From: Acanthaster planci
Lineage: Eukaryota > Echinodermata > Asteroidea > Valvatida > Acanthasteridae
Assembly: GCF_001949145.1 (NCBI RefSeq)
Contig: NW_019091380.1
Location: 3,052,809-3,116,808, forward strand
DNA length: 64,000 bases
Direction: 5' to 3'
Made by a program: the position numbers and the translations under genes. The notes under the pieces are model-generated. The model was not told where the DNA came from. It searched no databases and was given only the letters and a program-made list of their open reading frames with translations. Positions 25,101 to 37,614 of this stretch are shown here, piece after piece; positions within the stretch are counted from its first letter, which is position 1, and each line of letters opens with the position of its first letter.

Positions 25101-28100
25101 GGGGGGGGACAATGCCCCTCTTGCCCTCCCCCATCCATCATCATTTTCATGAGTGAAACGGTAAAAGTTCTGGAGAGGACTTCCACGGTGCATGTACATG
25201 TACATACATTTCATACCAGCCCAGTTTGAAAGAACTCAAGATGGCAGGAAGGGAAAGGAAGGGTGTTCAGATTTCATCAATACAACAGGAAGTTAAGGAC
25301 TCTGTTACTCTATGCACTGCGAGTGGATAAACTAAACTGTTCTCCTCATGGCTATCATCTATGGGTTCACATTCAACTCCAATGGAAATCAGACCTCGAG
25401 GAAAAAGTGTGCTTGTCAAGTGTGTCCACAAATTACTTTACCCAAGGAGAAATGGGCTGCTCAATCTCAAAGTCCTGACAGGCTGACAGCCTAATCAAAT
25501 TGCCCTGTATTGTGCTCACAAAAGAGGGTCTGTTTTCCCTTACTGAGATGTGAAATGAGGGAATCCTTTAAACCTGTGTTTCATTTCTGGCATTTCCAGA
25601 GAGAATTCTCTCTAGGGTCAAGGTGCATGGTTGAACTGGTATTGAAAGTCAGTGGCGATGTTTGTGGTGGGTCAGGAAGGTGTAACTGGGGGGCTGGAAA
25701 AGGTCGTTAACCCCAAAGTCATTGATGCTCCTCATTCATTTCTTTGAAGAGTAAACCTTAAGGGGATAGGTCTGTGCTGAATTTGGCCTCAGTGTGGGGT
25801 ACAATGAAAAACATTCACTCCTTCCTGAGAAAACCAAACTTACTGTGAGCCAAGTTACCTGGGCAATGGAGAGAACTTTGGAGATCCCCCCCCAAAAAAA
25901 AATGAAAAGAAGATGAGATATATGGGGCATCTGCAAAAAGAGGGCACGATGTCTAAATCACCACAGTAAATCCTATATCAGAATGGGAGAAGGGCATTCT
26001 GGACATTTGGATTAACTAGGAATCACCCAATGTAATTTGAAGGAAACTCCAATCAATGTGCTGTCACGTCCCTTTTATCCTGATGTTCAATATTTGTTCT
26101 GCCCTTTTCCCCCAGGCAGAAATCTCAGTGCTGCACCTATTTCTGCACCAAATTTTCTGGAATTTGGGTTTTCTTTCTGTTTGTTACAGTAAATTAGTGA
26201 GCAAAGTTACCTCACAAATCTTTTGATTGAGCAAATTTTGAGTTCACATTTTGAATGAAAAAAAACCCCAAATGAAAAGTGTCTTCCTGCAAACACATCA
26301 AAGCAACAGTGCCCTCACTTGTCAGGAAAATTAAAGCATAAAAATTTTTTAAGGTATCAATAGTGCAACTTTCAATGAGAGTTACCCAAAAGGAAGCTGG
26401 AAAGTTTTCTTACATCTAAAAGGAGTAGAAAGTTGCACAAAAGCATGTTCCATGTCAAATAAACATGATATGGCCCTTTATGAAAAAGCACAAAAACTCA
26501 TCTCCTTTTTTTTTTCTAACAACATACCCATCCATCACTTTGCTTTTTCTCTGGCACACTTGTCAACTCCCACATCTTGACCTAAACTACAAACTAGTTC
26601 TTCATCCTGCAGTTGGTTTGGTGATTAAGTTTTGGTTTCACAAGTAAAAGGTGAATGTCAGCACCCGACTGATCTCGAGATAAAGGATGAAAACGCCCAT
26701 GCAACACATGGGACAAGATTGGTTGCTGATGCCCAGAGATTAGAGTACACTGAACTCCTAGCTATCAGAACTCGGTTACCAAGATTGTTCCCGGCCCGCA
26801 GCTGGTGACTCGGATACAGAACAGCAACTAATAATTAAGATGAAGTCCCAGTTGGAGCAAACATAAATCACTGGTCCCGACTGACTGGTTCATGTTTTTT
26901 CTATGAGGAGATACTGGTGCACATCACCCAACTGTATTCAAAACATTGCTTTTCAATTCGCCTGGTTTGAAAACTTTAAAGACCAGCCATGGCTTGTGTC
27001 TTTCAAGGCTTCAATTCAACATTTCATGCTTAGACTAAGTCTTTCAATGCATTACGATGGTATTTAGAAGCAAGCAGCCTGAGTGCGTATAAACACAGTG
27101 CACTGCAGGGAGTTCCATTTCCCCTGCCTGTCAGTGTCGATTGTCATAGTCTAGTTAAAACATGTTTTGTTCGTTAGACGTACAGACAGACATCAGACCA
27201 GCTGTTTATGGCAGAAGCAATGTTTGTACCTCAAGTTTCAAGTCATATTCCAAAGTCAGCTGCTTGTTCAGCTTTCTAAATCATTTTTCCCACAGTGGAA
27301 TTGGAAAAAACCCTCTTGAATCAAGACTAAGCCAGACACTGTGGCGACCCATCAAAAAAGGTTGGCAAGTCAGTGATGAGCATCTCAAGTCATTACTGCA
27401 TACTTGCCCTGGAGCCTGAAAGTAAACCAGTACCCAACAAGGTAAAGGCTGGAATTTATGACCCAGCAAGAGTTCTCCATGCCATGTTTTTGTAAGTGTT
27501 GGGGGGAAAAACCGGACATTCTAAGACTCAGTGTGGGTGTTTTTGACCTCAGAGCTAGATTCTATCCATATATAGATATTTACAGGTGCATGTGGATTGA
27601 TTCCATAATCCTGCTAAGCTATCACATAAATGCAGGTTGGTAATAAACAATGTGGAACACATCATCACGCTTTTGTTCACATGTGGATCCAGACTTATCA
27701 CTCCTTCAAATCAGTCAGACGATGATTGAAAGACCAAGCAAAGGATGTTATGCTATGATGCTGTGAAGAGGAGATAATGAGACATTAAGTTACAATTATG
27801 TGTACCTGTACATGTCTGATAAAATGTTTGAATGTCAAAGTATTTCTCCCCTAAGGAAAGCTTAGAGGTTTTCTGAAACAGCAGTTTACCATGTAAAATG
27901 TGCATGGTGCCCTAAGTTCATTTGGCAGAAAGAAGACAATTTTCGGAGACTTGTCAAGGTGACAGGGTGTGGTTTCTGTTACCAGAGGCCAACACCAGAC
28001 AGCAGGAAGTCAGCCCACTGATGGTGAAGTCTGGTGCCATTGTGGTCTAGTACCATCCCAGGAAGTAATCAGGGCCAAACAGCCTTGAAATGATTCACAA

Positions 28101-29824
28101 CAACTGGATCAACAACCATTAACAAACTTGGATGTGCATTTATCTCTAGTCAAACCTTGACGTTGGGAGTGTGTGGGAGCATACTCTTTCCTACAAACAT
28201 GTAATATTCCTCCCTCTTCCTGCCCACCAGAAACCAATTCTCAAAATATCACATTTTAACAGATTATGCTCTATTTTTCTCAGTATTAATTATAATACAA
28301 TGTGGAATACCTTGAAAATTATGGTAATCATTATTTAACAGTTATTGATGTACTGTTTATATTAATGTCGTTATCTAAAGTGATTATTTTAGTTTAAGTT
28401 GATTCAATTCAATTATCATTTGATTTTCCAACACTATTCTGTTACTTACATTGACGTGCTGTGTCAAAAACATGTTTTATTTTATTTTATTTCATTTTAT
28501 TGGAAGATATTGTTTATCATGTAAATATACTTTATACTTTAAAATAGGCCTATATATTTATGCTTAGATTTATCCAATTAATGTGGAAAGCCTCTCAACA
28601 GAAACTTGTTTCTTTTAGGCAATCCAGTGGGAGAGCTAAGTGAATATTGTGTGTTGTGTTTTATTCCTCTGTGCCGTTTGCATTTATATCGATATGCAAC
28701 ACTCTTTGCTGTGATTTGTATACATCCCAGAAAATGAATAAATGAACATTGAAAATAAAATAAAATGGAGTTTAGAATTAAAATAAATACTGTGTACCAA
28801 ACACAGCAATGCATAATGTCCCAATCTGCCCGACATGAAGCAACTTTTTGAGAGTTCTTTCAAAATCTATTGATAAAAGTCTTATGTTCTTGCGGCAATA
28901 GCACAAAGCAACTGATAAGTGATGGATGTTATCAATCAGGTGTTGAATTTTAATGTTTTAATATCAGGCATGCAATTGGGACTTTGACCCTCCCCCCCCA
29001 AAACGGGAAATTCCAATCTTTTCAAGACATTTTACAGTGTTTGTCAATTTTCAATGGCATGAATATTAAGTGAAATAAGAGGAAATCAGCTGATCAGAGG
29101 AAAGGCTGCATGCCTGTAATAATGATGTGACAGTCCTTTGAAAGATATTGATTGTTTGGTAAAAGCCTCTCACACCAACCTTCACAATGTGTCCTGGGCT
29201 GTCTTGGTTCTGACAAAAGAACTATTGCTGACAAGAGCAACCGGCACACTCATAGCATACTTGTACATAAATGTCATTGATGAATTAATAGAAAAGACTG
29301 ATTTCTGTCTTTTAGCTTGAGAAATCATCCGAAATTCCCATTAGGTACATGTACACACTGTACATGAGCTGCAAGTCTTGAGGACCGCTGTCTGTTAAAC
29401 TTTGCTGATTCTCAGGCCAGACTTACCAAACCTGATCACAAGAGGGGGTAGTTCATATCCTACAGACAATTTTTGTGGGAGTTTTTTTTCAATATGTAGA
29501 GGGCGCTATTTAAAAAAAATCTGTGGCTTAAACTTGAAGTACAGCATGTATGTACATGAACCTGGAGAAGTACATGTATTTTTTTCAAAAGCAAACAGAA
29601 TTTTGCAAAGTTTAAGTTGGAAAAACCATCAATACCTAATTTGTTTGTATAAGAGTAAGAGAAAAGACTTTGACACACCATGTATCTTACACATGAAATT
29701 CACCAAAACACTCTAGAAAACACACAAGATATGCGATTTATGCTAAGTTGTATTTACCAAGTTTTGCCAGAGTACATATACATGCATCCCAACAATTCAT
29801 CACGATGGCCAATGCCATTCTTAC
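19181..29824. other. Long stretch without recognised gene
   Basis: Mostly AT-rich with many short chance frames. Donor-like GAG|GTGAGT (minus, near 24091) and AAG|GTAGGT (minus, near 23970) have no open frame before them. An open plus-strand stretch at 26640-26808 has balanced codons (LVADAQRLEYTELLAIRTRL) but no clean splice sites. An AT-rich (TTTTA)n tract lies at 28474-28501. No SINE B-boxes were found. Confidence 0.4.
28474..28501 (+). repeat. (TTTTA)n microsatellite
   Basis: About five TTTTA units with one interruption, within an AT-rich segment of roughly 28250-28570. Confidence 0.85.
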
Positions 29825-29926
29825 CTGATAATCCATCGGACCATAAGCAGGGTAGAAAAACGTCGGGATTTCGTGTTCATATTCCAGAGATGGGGGAGGT
29901 GGTGGGTGTGGTCCAGGCCAAGACAT
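29825..29926 (-). CDS. First coding exon, Pro-rich protein of unknown family
   Basis: Thirty-four codons run from ATG (G at -3) to a near-perfect donor, CAG|GTAAGA, with the intron starting at 29824; the intron is phase 0. The peptide opens MSWPGPHPPPPPSLEYEHEI and continues with an aromatic segment, FFYPAYGPMDYQ. Codon choice is protein-like (TTT TTC TAC CCT GCT TAT). A GC-box (GGGCGGGGC on the plus strand) lies 14-22 bases upstream of the ATG, and the preceding 100 bases are GC-rich, fitting a promoter-linked first exon. I recognise no domain. The exon shares strand and phase with the exon at 4569-4778 and could be an alternative N-terminus of the same gene. Alternatively it belongs to a separate gene whose later exons lie between here and base 1. 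A chance frame is possible but less likely given the codon pattern and donor. Confidence 0.55.
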
Positions 29927-30060
29927 TACGACACGGAGTGGGCGGGGCGAGATGTGTCACAGGGTAAAGTAGCGGCCGTTGGTGAACAAGCAGACAGTTG
30001 TTGGGAGGACAGTACAATGTGCAATCCATACGAGGGAAGGGGAAAAAAAGATCTTGGGTA
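29927..30060 (-). promoter_or_regulatory. GC-rich 5'UTR/promoter of the Pro-rich exon
   Basis: Immediately upstream of the ATG at 29926 the minus strand reads CATCTCGCCCCGCCCACTCC, holding an Sp1/KLF-type GC box (29938-29948). The sequence stays GC-rich to about 30050 while the flanks are AT-rich. No TATA box is seen. The start site is not resolved. Confidence 0.35.
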
Positions 30061-33000
30061 AACATCAATGGTGCAAATGTGAAAGTGTTAGCAAGGTGTT
30101 TTCAACATGCACATTCTCAGGAAATGGATACTGCAGAAACACTGCTTGGTAATTGACAATCAACCTGCAGCATAGACTATACTGAAAACGTTTAAGAATG
30201 TGTAAGGGTTATTTGTGGTAGGTGTAAAACAGTAAAAGGAAGTATCACTTTTTTATGACAGTTCCGTTTGGTTAGATTTGTTGACTACCTGGTACAATAA
30301 TAAGCAAAAAATTTTAAAAAAAAGGTTTGAAGAGTCTCTCAAAGTGAGAATATTCACAATACCATGGTAATTTGAAAAAGCCTGAAAGCATTAAGATTTT
30401 GCAGGTTGCATTTCTTTATATTACTTCATAGTTTTAACCTCTTGCTCCCGGGGAACCCCATTTCGAGCACAATGGGTTTATACGCAGAGCCAGGGAGCCC
30501 GAAATGGGACAAAGAGCTGATCGGCGTAACAAAAGACAGTACTTGGACCAAAAGACCTACTGCTGGGAATTGCCATCATTTTTTCGGCTTGCATTTTTCG
30601 AAGGTAATACATTATGTTATTAAACAGTACATTACTGCTTTGGGCATAGTGTGCCCACAGATTAGCACCGTGGACAAAAGTGCTCCAGGGCCCCATTGAT
30701 GAGCGACACAGCACCGCTGCATGCTAATCCAGCCGCGTTGGAAAAGACGCCACTCGCATTCACTGGGGACAAAGGAAATTACTCAACACCTCACAATTCT
30801 GGGCTCTCTTTACAGGGCGGCAGGCCTGGCTGAAATATTCAGGAGTCAATGAAAGTACCCGTCAGCCCGTCAGCTCAGAGTAGCCACCAAACAGTCATTC
30901 ATGTGGGTGTAAACGTCCATTGAATGAAATGATGAATTTTTGAGGAATTCTGAAAACTGAAAATTGTAAGAGCACCCGCCAGCATGTGGTTAAAAGAAAA
31001 AAAAAGCTGACCTGCACTATTTGTAGATATTTGTTTTAGATAAAGGGCTCACAAAACGACTAGACCAAGATACTCTAATATCACTCCCCCTTCCCGAAAA
31101 AAAACCTCTGTTTCCGTCCCAACTCACCCAAACCCACCCTACCCAGGCCAATTCCACCCCTGACCACGTTCTTGTTCCAAAGGAAATAAATTGAACTCCC
31201 AGTACCTTAATTGATATCATAAACCTAATTATCTGCTGATCAGATTTGTAAAAAAAAAATGTTTCAAATGAGCCACAAGGGGTTAAATTTGTAAAGCACC
31301 ATTTAATGCATATTTGTATCCAGAAGATTACTATGTTTTGTGTCCTAAACTGCATGTGTTATCATGATGAGACTGAAGTTACCATATTTGCAGTTGAAAA
31401 GCCACTCCAAAACCACAAAATGGCAAAAATCTGAACATGTCTTTATTGGTTGGTTGATGAATGTTCATGAAATCACTGTTATTGGGAAAGTTTTGAGGTG
31501 TCCTTCAGCCATTTCTCTTTACAAGGGTTGTGCCCTTATCTTCACAAGTTCATCAAAAAACCCCAAAAATAGGCCTGTGGCTTAATTTTAAATGAATGAC
31601 TTCCTTTATTCCAAGGACGTGTATAGCAGAATGTTAAAAACAGGAAAAGGTGACCTTTAACATGTACAAGGCTACATGTTTGATTTACTTGTAGGAGCAT
31701 TTAGAGATTGTTTTTAAATAACACTGGACCAATGAAAGTTATATTCAGTTGTCCTGTTGCATAATGGCTTGTGGAAATATTCGATTGCAAACTTGCGCAT
31801 TTGAAACTCTTTCCTTTTCTCTTGGAATTTCCTGAGTTGACTTCAATGTATGTGTATACTTTTTCTTTTCATCAAGGTCCTTTTTTGGAATGGCTTTGTA
31901 ATGAAAGGAAATAAAGCCTGGACTTAATTAGCCAGTTTGCTGTCTTGTTGGAGGATGTCTTAAATTGGTTAATTTTATACAAAGGGAAACCTGAAAGATG
32001 GAGATATCAGGTCAAATAAATTCAATTATAATCCTTTTCTGTTGGGATGAAAAGGCCTTCAGATATCTGGTCTGGCTAATACAGAATTATAAATACACAT
32101 GCAGCATTCCAGATTTGGAGCTTCAAACTGACTTTGTACATTAATATCCTGGTGTTAAACTGGCTTTGTTTTCTCATGACAAGAGTATGTGTCTTGTTAC
32201 AATCAGCAATATTTTTGGGGTCAGACTCACTGGTTGACAATATACTTCTACATGTAAGTTATAAACTTTAAATTGAGGCATCTACATTCTCAAGCAAAAC
32301 AAGATTTTTCAACATGATGAACTCAGGAAAAAGATAAAGGATTTAACAAAAGAAAAGAAAAAAAGGAAACCACTGACGTAATTCCACAGGGCCTACAGTG
32401 CCTGAAAGTAAATGGTATCTTCCGGAATTCTCGCAAGGTGCGCCAACGGGGATCTTACATGGGCCTTCGTATCATGTTCGGTAAGTTTGGGAAGAATGAT
32501 TTCAAACTGAAACCACCCCAAGAAACACTCACATCGGAATTTTTCCTTTTGTCCTTAAGTAATATTTAGGAAAAGTCACTTGGAGATGGGGAAAAAAAAC
32601 AAATTTCATAAACGACCTTTCACTTCCGGCAGTATCGTCCCAGGTCTCCTTGTTCATGCACGTTTGTTTTCGAGATTGTACAACGTTGCAAAGATTTACT
32701 TACCTGCTGTCAATGGGTTCTAGATTTAGTTGAGTTGACCTGATGCCATTCTTTTCAACAACGTTAGATTATACATTAGAATCTTTCGTAAAAGCAGGTA
32801 ATTGCTTTAAGTTTATTTGCTTATAAATTACAAACTCCTTACAATATTTTGGTCTGTTTTTATTTTGGCTTTTACCGAAAGACTACCATAAAGTATCATT
32901 CCGTAACTATTCATCTGCGTACGAGACCACTGAATTGCACTGCTCTTCATGTAATTTAGATTTTCAGAAGTGATAGGTCAGTTTTGGGGAGGATTTTTCT

Positions 33001-33406
33001 CTTTTAGGTCAGGTAATTTGTCAGTTTCCACAATTGATATGCTACCGGTAGCAAGCTTTTTACAAAAGGCCTTTTTACGAGGAGAGTTTTTTTTTACAAG
33101 TAACTGAATGAAAACATATTACAAATTTATATTTTTGCATGTTATTTTTCCTATCCAAGGGTTCTGGAAGTGCGCCCTCAGGGGTCAACTTTCAGGCTCT
33201 ATTCTAGTAGAAGTAGCCTTTGTTTCTTTTGCCAACTGAAGTCGTGTAAGTGTTAACCAAAAGACAATGATTACATGAACTTCAGACATGACTGTAATGC
33301 AGTTCCAGACATGGGTAAGTTGTGAGCTTTGTTGAAAAACAAATAAATAAAGGAACAAGAGGCACAGCCTGAGAACAATGTGCAAAGTAAAATACCAGAA
33401 ATAACT
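30061..33406. other. No gene recognised
   Basis: A GC-richer block at 30690-30870 holds GACAAAGG and CATGCTAATCC words that could bind TCF/Sox or Otx/POU factors, but this is only a motif impression. A perfect minus-strand donor, CAG|GTAAGTAAA, occurs at about 32701, preceded by 21 open codons without an ATG and with a stop just upstream; a non-coding 5'UTR exon is possible. The rest is AT-rich. Confidence 0.4.
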
Positions 33407-33910
33407 GGGTCATTCCTTGAGGTTGGGGCACAATTTGTGACAGTGTCCTTGTTACATCCAAAACCTCTACCACCTGTCATGACCTGTGGAGTAGGTTATT
33501 TGGGTAATTCCTGAAATGAGGGTCCAAAAGTGTGACAGTTTCGTGTCCCTGTTACATCTGACTTTTGTTATTTGTCATGGAAATATCACAAGAATTGATT
33601 TCAAACTATTACTATTTGTTTGGCAGGTGATTTGCATTATTCATCAGTCTTGGAAATTAGAAAATGTGTTCTGAACCTATGATTTTGATATGTCAGGTGT
33701 AACAGAGACACAAAAGAAAAATGGACCCCTAATTTCTGGAATTATCCATTTACTGTGTAAACGAAACACACACCTCTGTATTCAGCCTTGCAAGATGCAT
33801 AACAATGTCAATTTGGAATCCACATGCAGGGAAATAACTGTTCATTTTTACGGAGCCCATGTAACAATTGACACCGTCACAAACTGTGCTCCAACCTCAT
33901 GGAATGACCC
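33407..33910. mobile_element. MITE, GGGTCATTCC variant, carrying a nested copy
   Basis: The ends GGGTCATTCC and GGAATGACCC bound the element, and the 4-bp word AACT flanks it on both sides (33403-33406 and 33911-33914). The TIRs extend about 50 bases (GGCACAATTTGTGACAGTGT on the left, near-complement on the right). A related MITE lies inside at 33502-33747. Removing it and one copy of its duplication leaves 254 bp, close to the size of the inserted copy. No ORF. Confidence 0.85.
33502..33747. mobile_element. MITE, GGGTAATTCC family, copy 2 (nested)
   Basis: A 246-bp element beginning GGGTAATTCC and ending GGAATTATCC, flanked by the 4-bp duplication ATTT (33498-33501 and 33748-33751). The ends share long imperfect TIRs of about 55 bases, including GTGTCCCTGTTACATCTGAC. 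It matches copy 1 (13933-14145) in reverse orientation. It lies within the related element at 33407-33910, which shows the insertion order. Confidence 0.85.
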
Positions 33911-34614
33911 AACTCTCAAACAGGCAAGCAATCTGCATGTTGATGACCAAACAAATACAAGTAACAGGGAATTTGTAGTGTAATTGAACAACTATAAAAT
34001 CAGCCAAATTGATTGAAAGTTGCATGCCTGAAAGAAAACAAGAAGATTGATAGATACCTGGTATCAAAAGTTGTCTAACATCAAAACTCCACGTCAAAGC
34101 TCAGCAAGTTGTTAAAAATCCACCATTACGAAAGCAAAATCGCAAGATGTCTGCACACTGTCTGTCTGACGTGTTCCAAATGACTAAGTTTTTTTTGGTG
34201 AAACTAGTCAGTGATGGAAAGGGGGGGCAGTGGTCACAGAGGAAGTGAAAGAGGGGAACCATGGAGATTATGATGGCTTTTTATTGGGCAGGGGGGTATC
34301 ATGTCTGAGGCACAACTTCCTTTCAATTAGAGGTACTTCCCTGGCTAGGGGTGATCTGGGCCAATCATAAGGCAGAGTTAGTTGGCTTGAAGAGGGGTGC
34401 TTGAAGTGCACTGGACGATGAGTAACAACTTGAGGGTTGAGAAAGCCTGGCAAAAGCTGCTGCAATCGCAAAACTGCTTTTTGACACTGGAAGACTGGAC
34501 AGAGTACGACTGTCTTAACGTAACAACCATTCTGGGTTCCACATCAACACTAAGACACTTGTGTTATGACTATCTTAAGCTGCATGACTTATGGATCTTA
34601 GGCTCATGTGAAAT

Positions 34615-34640
34615 TCAATGGTGAAGTTCTTCACCATTGA
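34615..34640. repeat. 26-bp near-perfect palindrome
   Basis: TCAATGGTGAAG and its exact complement CTTCACCATTGA are separated by only two bases. It could be the centre of a decayed foldback element or a chance palindrome. The flanks carry no further complementarity that I could see. Confidence 0.7.
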
Positions 34641-34684
34641 CTATAATAGATTGTTGGAAAATTAATGGGCACTTAAGCTTCCCA

Positions 34685-34740
34685 GTGATGAGAAAATTCT
34701 CACAGTGATGTCAAAATTCTCACAATGATGTCAAAGTTGG
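34685..34740 (+). repeat. Short tandem duplication
   Basis: Two and a half imperfect copies of a unit of about 22 bases built on AAATTCTCACARTGATGTCA. Confidence 0.7.
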
Positions 34741-36509
34741 CACTACCTTGCACTTAAGATAGATTATGAATACAATTGCAAATGTTTGCCATTCTTAGCA
34801 AAACATTGAGTCACCTGCAGTCACAAATGATTAATGTCAGACAAATATGAAAATATAATTCCCTCCTTATGTTAAGTTTCTTGAATAAAAACCAACTACT
34901 GCTTTTTACTTTTCATTTTTTTTGGTTTTGAAAATTTTGTAAGCTGTGTATCGGTAGTGGGCATTAAACTCCAAACAAGGCTTTTGCCTGGTCGAGGACC
35001 CAATATTGAATATTTTGCAATGGTTAGCTTTTGGGGCTATGTCAAGTGTTTGCATTATATTTTGTGAACTTTAAACTGTCTTGTATGCAACTATAGAACC
35101 ACATGTACATGGACAGTGATTTTTGTTAGAAATCTAAACATCACATGTTCAGAGTGCTCTGGACTTCAGTTCCATGTTTTTAAGTGTTGAAAAATCCCTG
35201 CTCTGCAAGGTATAGGGTAGATGTCCAAAATATAGGCTAATGATGTCATAATTCCACTGGTGAGGTGCTTATACATACCAGGCTACCAACACGCGGGGTG
35301 CATGGGCCACGTGTATCTACTCAACCACTAACACACAAGGTTCACCTGTACGGTCTGTGTATAACCAAGCGATGATTTAAAATGTCAGAGGAAACACTAC
35401 TAACTGAATTATTGCTATCTGTCTGGGGTGGGCTGTAAGGGGCAGGAAGTGAAGATAATGGCTCTCATGCCTACACTATACACTGTAAGAACAAGACAAT
35501 GAATGGAGGTGGATGGTATTGCACCAGAACCATATCGATATGATCACTAAATAAGCAATAACTCTGACTGATCTGTTTAGATTTATAAATGAAAATTGCA
35601 CATAGATTTATTTATATACCGGTATGTTCAAATCAGTCTGTGACAAAAGTCACATCTCACATCACTGAACTCATAGATACCTGTATATCAATAATTTACT
35701 GAAAATAACCATCTATAATCAGCAGAGGAATACATTCTTTACGTCTCATTTCAAATAAGTTATATTTTAATTCTTGTGATATTGGAGGGCAAGACATTTA
35801 TGTGCATATTGTGTGCAGTGTGTAGATGGTTGCAGTCACCATGCATCAGAAGACCTATCTGGCGCCCTCTGTTGCCCACTCTGTAAACAGTGACTCCTTC
35901 AAACTTCTAACCAATGGAGACAAGGGTCAAATTTCATGGTGCAGATGAAACTCAGAAATCTGTTGGGCACAGGGGTGTTTTCTTCAGCCAAAAACAAGGC
36001 ATCAGCCAAATTGTTAGGTGGGTAAGTTCTCATCAGGGACCAATTTCATGCAAATGTTGAATTAACAATATTAGCGGCCAATGCATGTGTGAAAAGCCAA
36101 AATCAGCTGTCAAGAGATATGTAAACATGCTTTGCATAGCAGTTTGTACACACTGTTTGTCGAGGACTTGTGGGATTAAAGAGCAACCCCATCGATAAAA
36201 GAAAATAAGAAATCTGGCCTTCGTATGTTTACTTGGATCCCATTATAGACATCTAAGCCACATAAACCTGGATTCAGCAATACTTCTGGTTTAAAAAAAT
36301 CACTTTTGAGAACTGTTTCTACCGAGCGCCATGGCTAGCTTTCGTGAAAGGAGCGTGTTGTCATCACTTTATTTACAACTCATGAATACGGCTTTTCAGG
36401 GTTTTGTCGATGTAGCACCATGGAAACGGTTCTCCGGCTGGTGCATGTACACACTGAGCCGGCGCGGTCATGTCAACGCACATAATTACATGTAAATGCA
36501 CTGGGTAGT

Positions 36510-36676
36510 ATAGTAACACATGTGTAGTTACAGTTATACTCTGTCCCAAGTGCAAGGCACAGAGCCTTACCGCTTCGAACCCATCATGCCACCAGGGTGC
36601 CAACGGGATCCCGATCGGGCTGACGATGGGGCAACCGCTGGTGAATGAGGCCGTGAAGGAGACCAAGATCGTTTGA
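36510..36676 (+). other. GC-rich block with coding-like frames on both strands
   Basis: On the plus strand an open frame ends in codons reading GANGIPIGLTMGQPLVNEAV then KETKIV and a TGA, with a strong purine-first codon pattern; an acceptor-like CCACCAG precedes GGT. On the minus strand the same bases give an in-frame stop, then ATGATGGG and a good donor, GCG|GTAAGG (exon end 36571), a possible first exon with a six-residue start. Both cannot be trusted. A terminal exon (plus), a first exon (minus) or a promoter-like GC island are all open. No family recognised. Confidence 0.2.
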
Positions 36677-37069
36677 TAAATGCGGCTTGGTATTAAGTTC
36701 GGAGTGAAGGACAGATGTTTTGATTGTTTTTTATGTTGTTATTTTATTCCGAAAAAGGTGTCAGGCTAGGCTGGCAGCTCACGAATGCAGGTCTTTTGTA
36801 CGAAAACATATCCATGAAACCAGGTCCTGCGAGGTCATGACGTTTTTCGTTTCCTCAGTGGTACGTAATCAACAAAGCATTTCTGCGTGGTGCCACCAAA
36901 TGTACAAACATTGAAAGTTTTTTAAAAATCCAGCAGAATAGGTCCATATTTTTATCGCACTATTACTATTTATTCAGAAGTCACAGTGCCACTTTACATA
37001 TATAACTTATTACTTAGATACCACATGAGTATATTAAACTGTATTCCCCATTTTATTCACTACCGTTGG

Positions 37070-37165
37070 GGTTGCATGCTCTTTAAGTCACAAGCTTACT
37101 CAGGCGGGACTTGAACCCATGACCACCTGCTTACCAGTGCAGATGTCCTACCATTCAACAACAAA
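37070..37165 (-). mobile_element. tRNA-derived SINE fragment
   Basis: On the minus strand a Pol III B box, GGTTCAAGTCC (37107-37117), follows an A-box-like TGGTAGGACATCTG (37140-37153) at tRNA spacing, then a tail containing AAGCTTGTGACTT. The body does not fold into a complete tRNA, so it is a SINE head, not a tRNA gene. The tail word AGCTTGTGA recurs in the SINE pieces near 52.7 and 53.4 kb. Confidence 0.65.
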
Positions 37166-37614
37166 AACAGATGCAAGCCAGGATGTCATAAACTAATGTG
37201 TACTTCATGCAACTAGTTCTCTGCTGACTCAGCCAAGTACATTTCTTTATTAACCAGTATCTCATTTGGGCAGGTGCATTCAAGTTGGACTCAGGGTTGC
37301 CTGTTCAAAGGTACATGTACAATAATGTATTACTGATGGGAACAAGAGTACGCCAATGGAGCCTATTACTTGCATGTACTGGTACGTGCATTTTCTGGTT
37401 TCAGGACACTCTCTCAAACCATTTTTTAATGTCATACTCTACCACAGTTCAAAAGGAAAACATCCCAAAATGATAACCTAGTGGCAACAAAAAATCCTGA
37501 CACGAATCCAAACAGGATTATTTCTCCTGAGATACTGCAGCATCCCTCTTGATGCATAAAGTTTGCAATTCACCCTTTGAAGAGATGGGACAAAACAAGA
37601 GGAAAAGTCCATAC

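Larger units (their letters stand above)
33915..37548. other. No gene recognised apart from one GC-rich block
   Basis: Contains a 26-base palindrome (34615-34640), a short tandem duplication (34685-34740), a SINE piece near 37.1 kb and the GC-rich block 36510-36676. Otherwise AT-rich without coding pattern. Confidence 0.45.

Noticed and set aside
26640-26808. Plus-strand open stretch with balanced codons
   Set aside because: No clean acceptor or donor, and the opposite strand is open too, so it is not distinguishable from chance.
29499-29507. CTCF site at GAGGGCGCT
   Set aside because: The 3' half matches but the 5' half of the consensus does not at this site or at most of the others.
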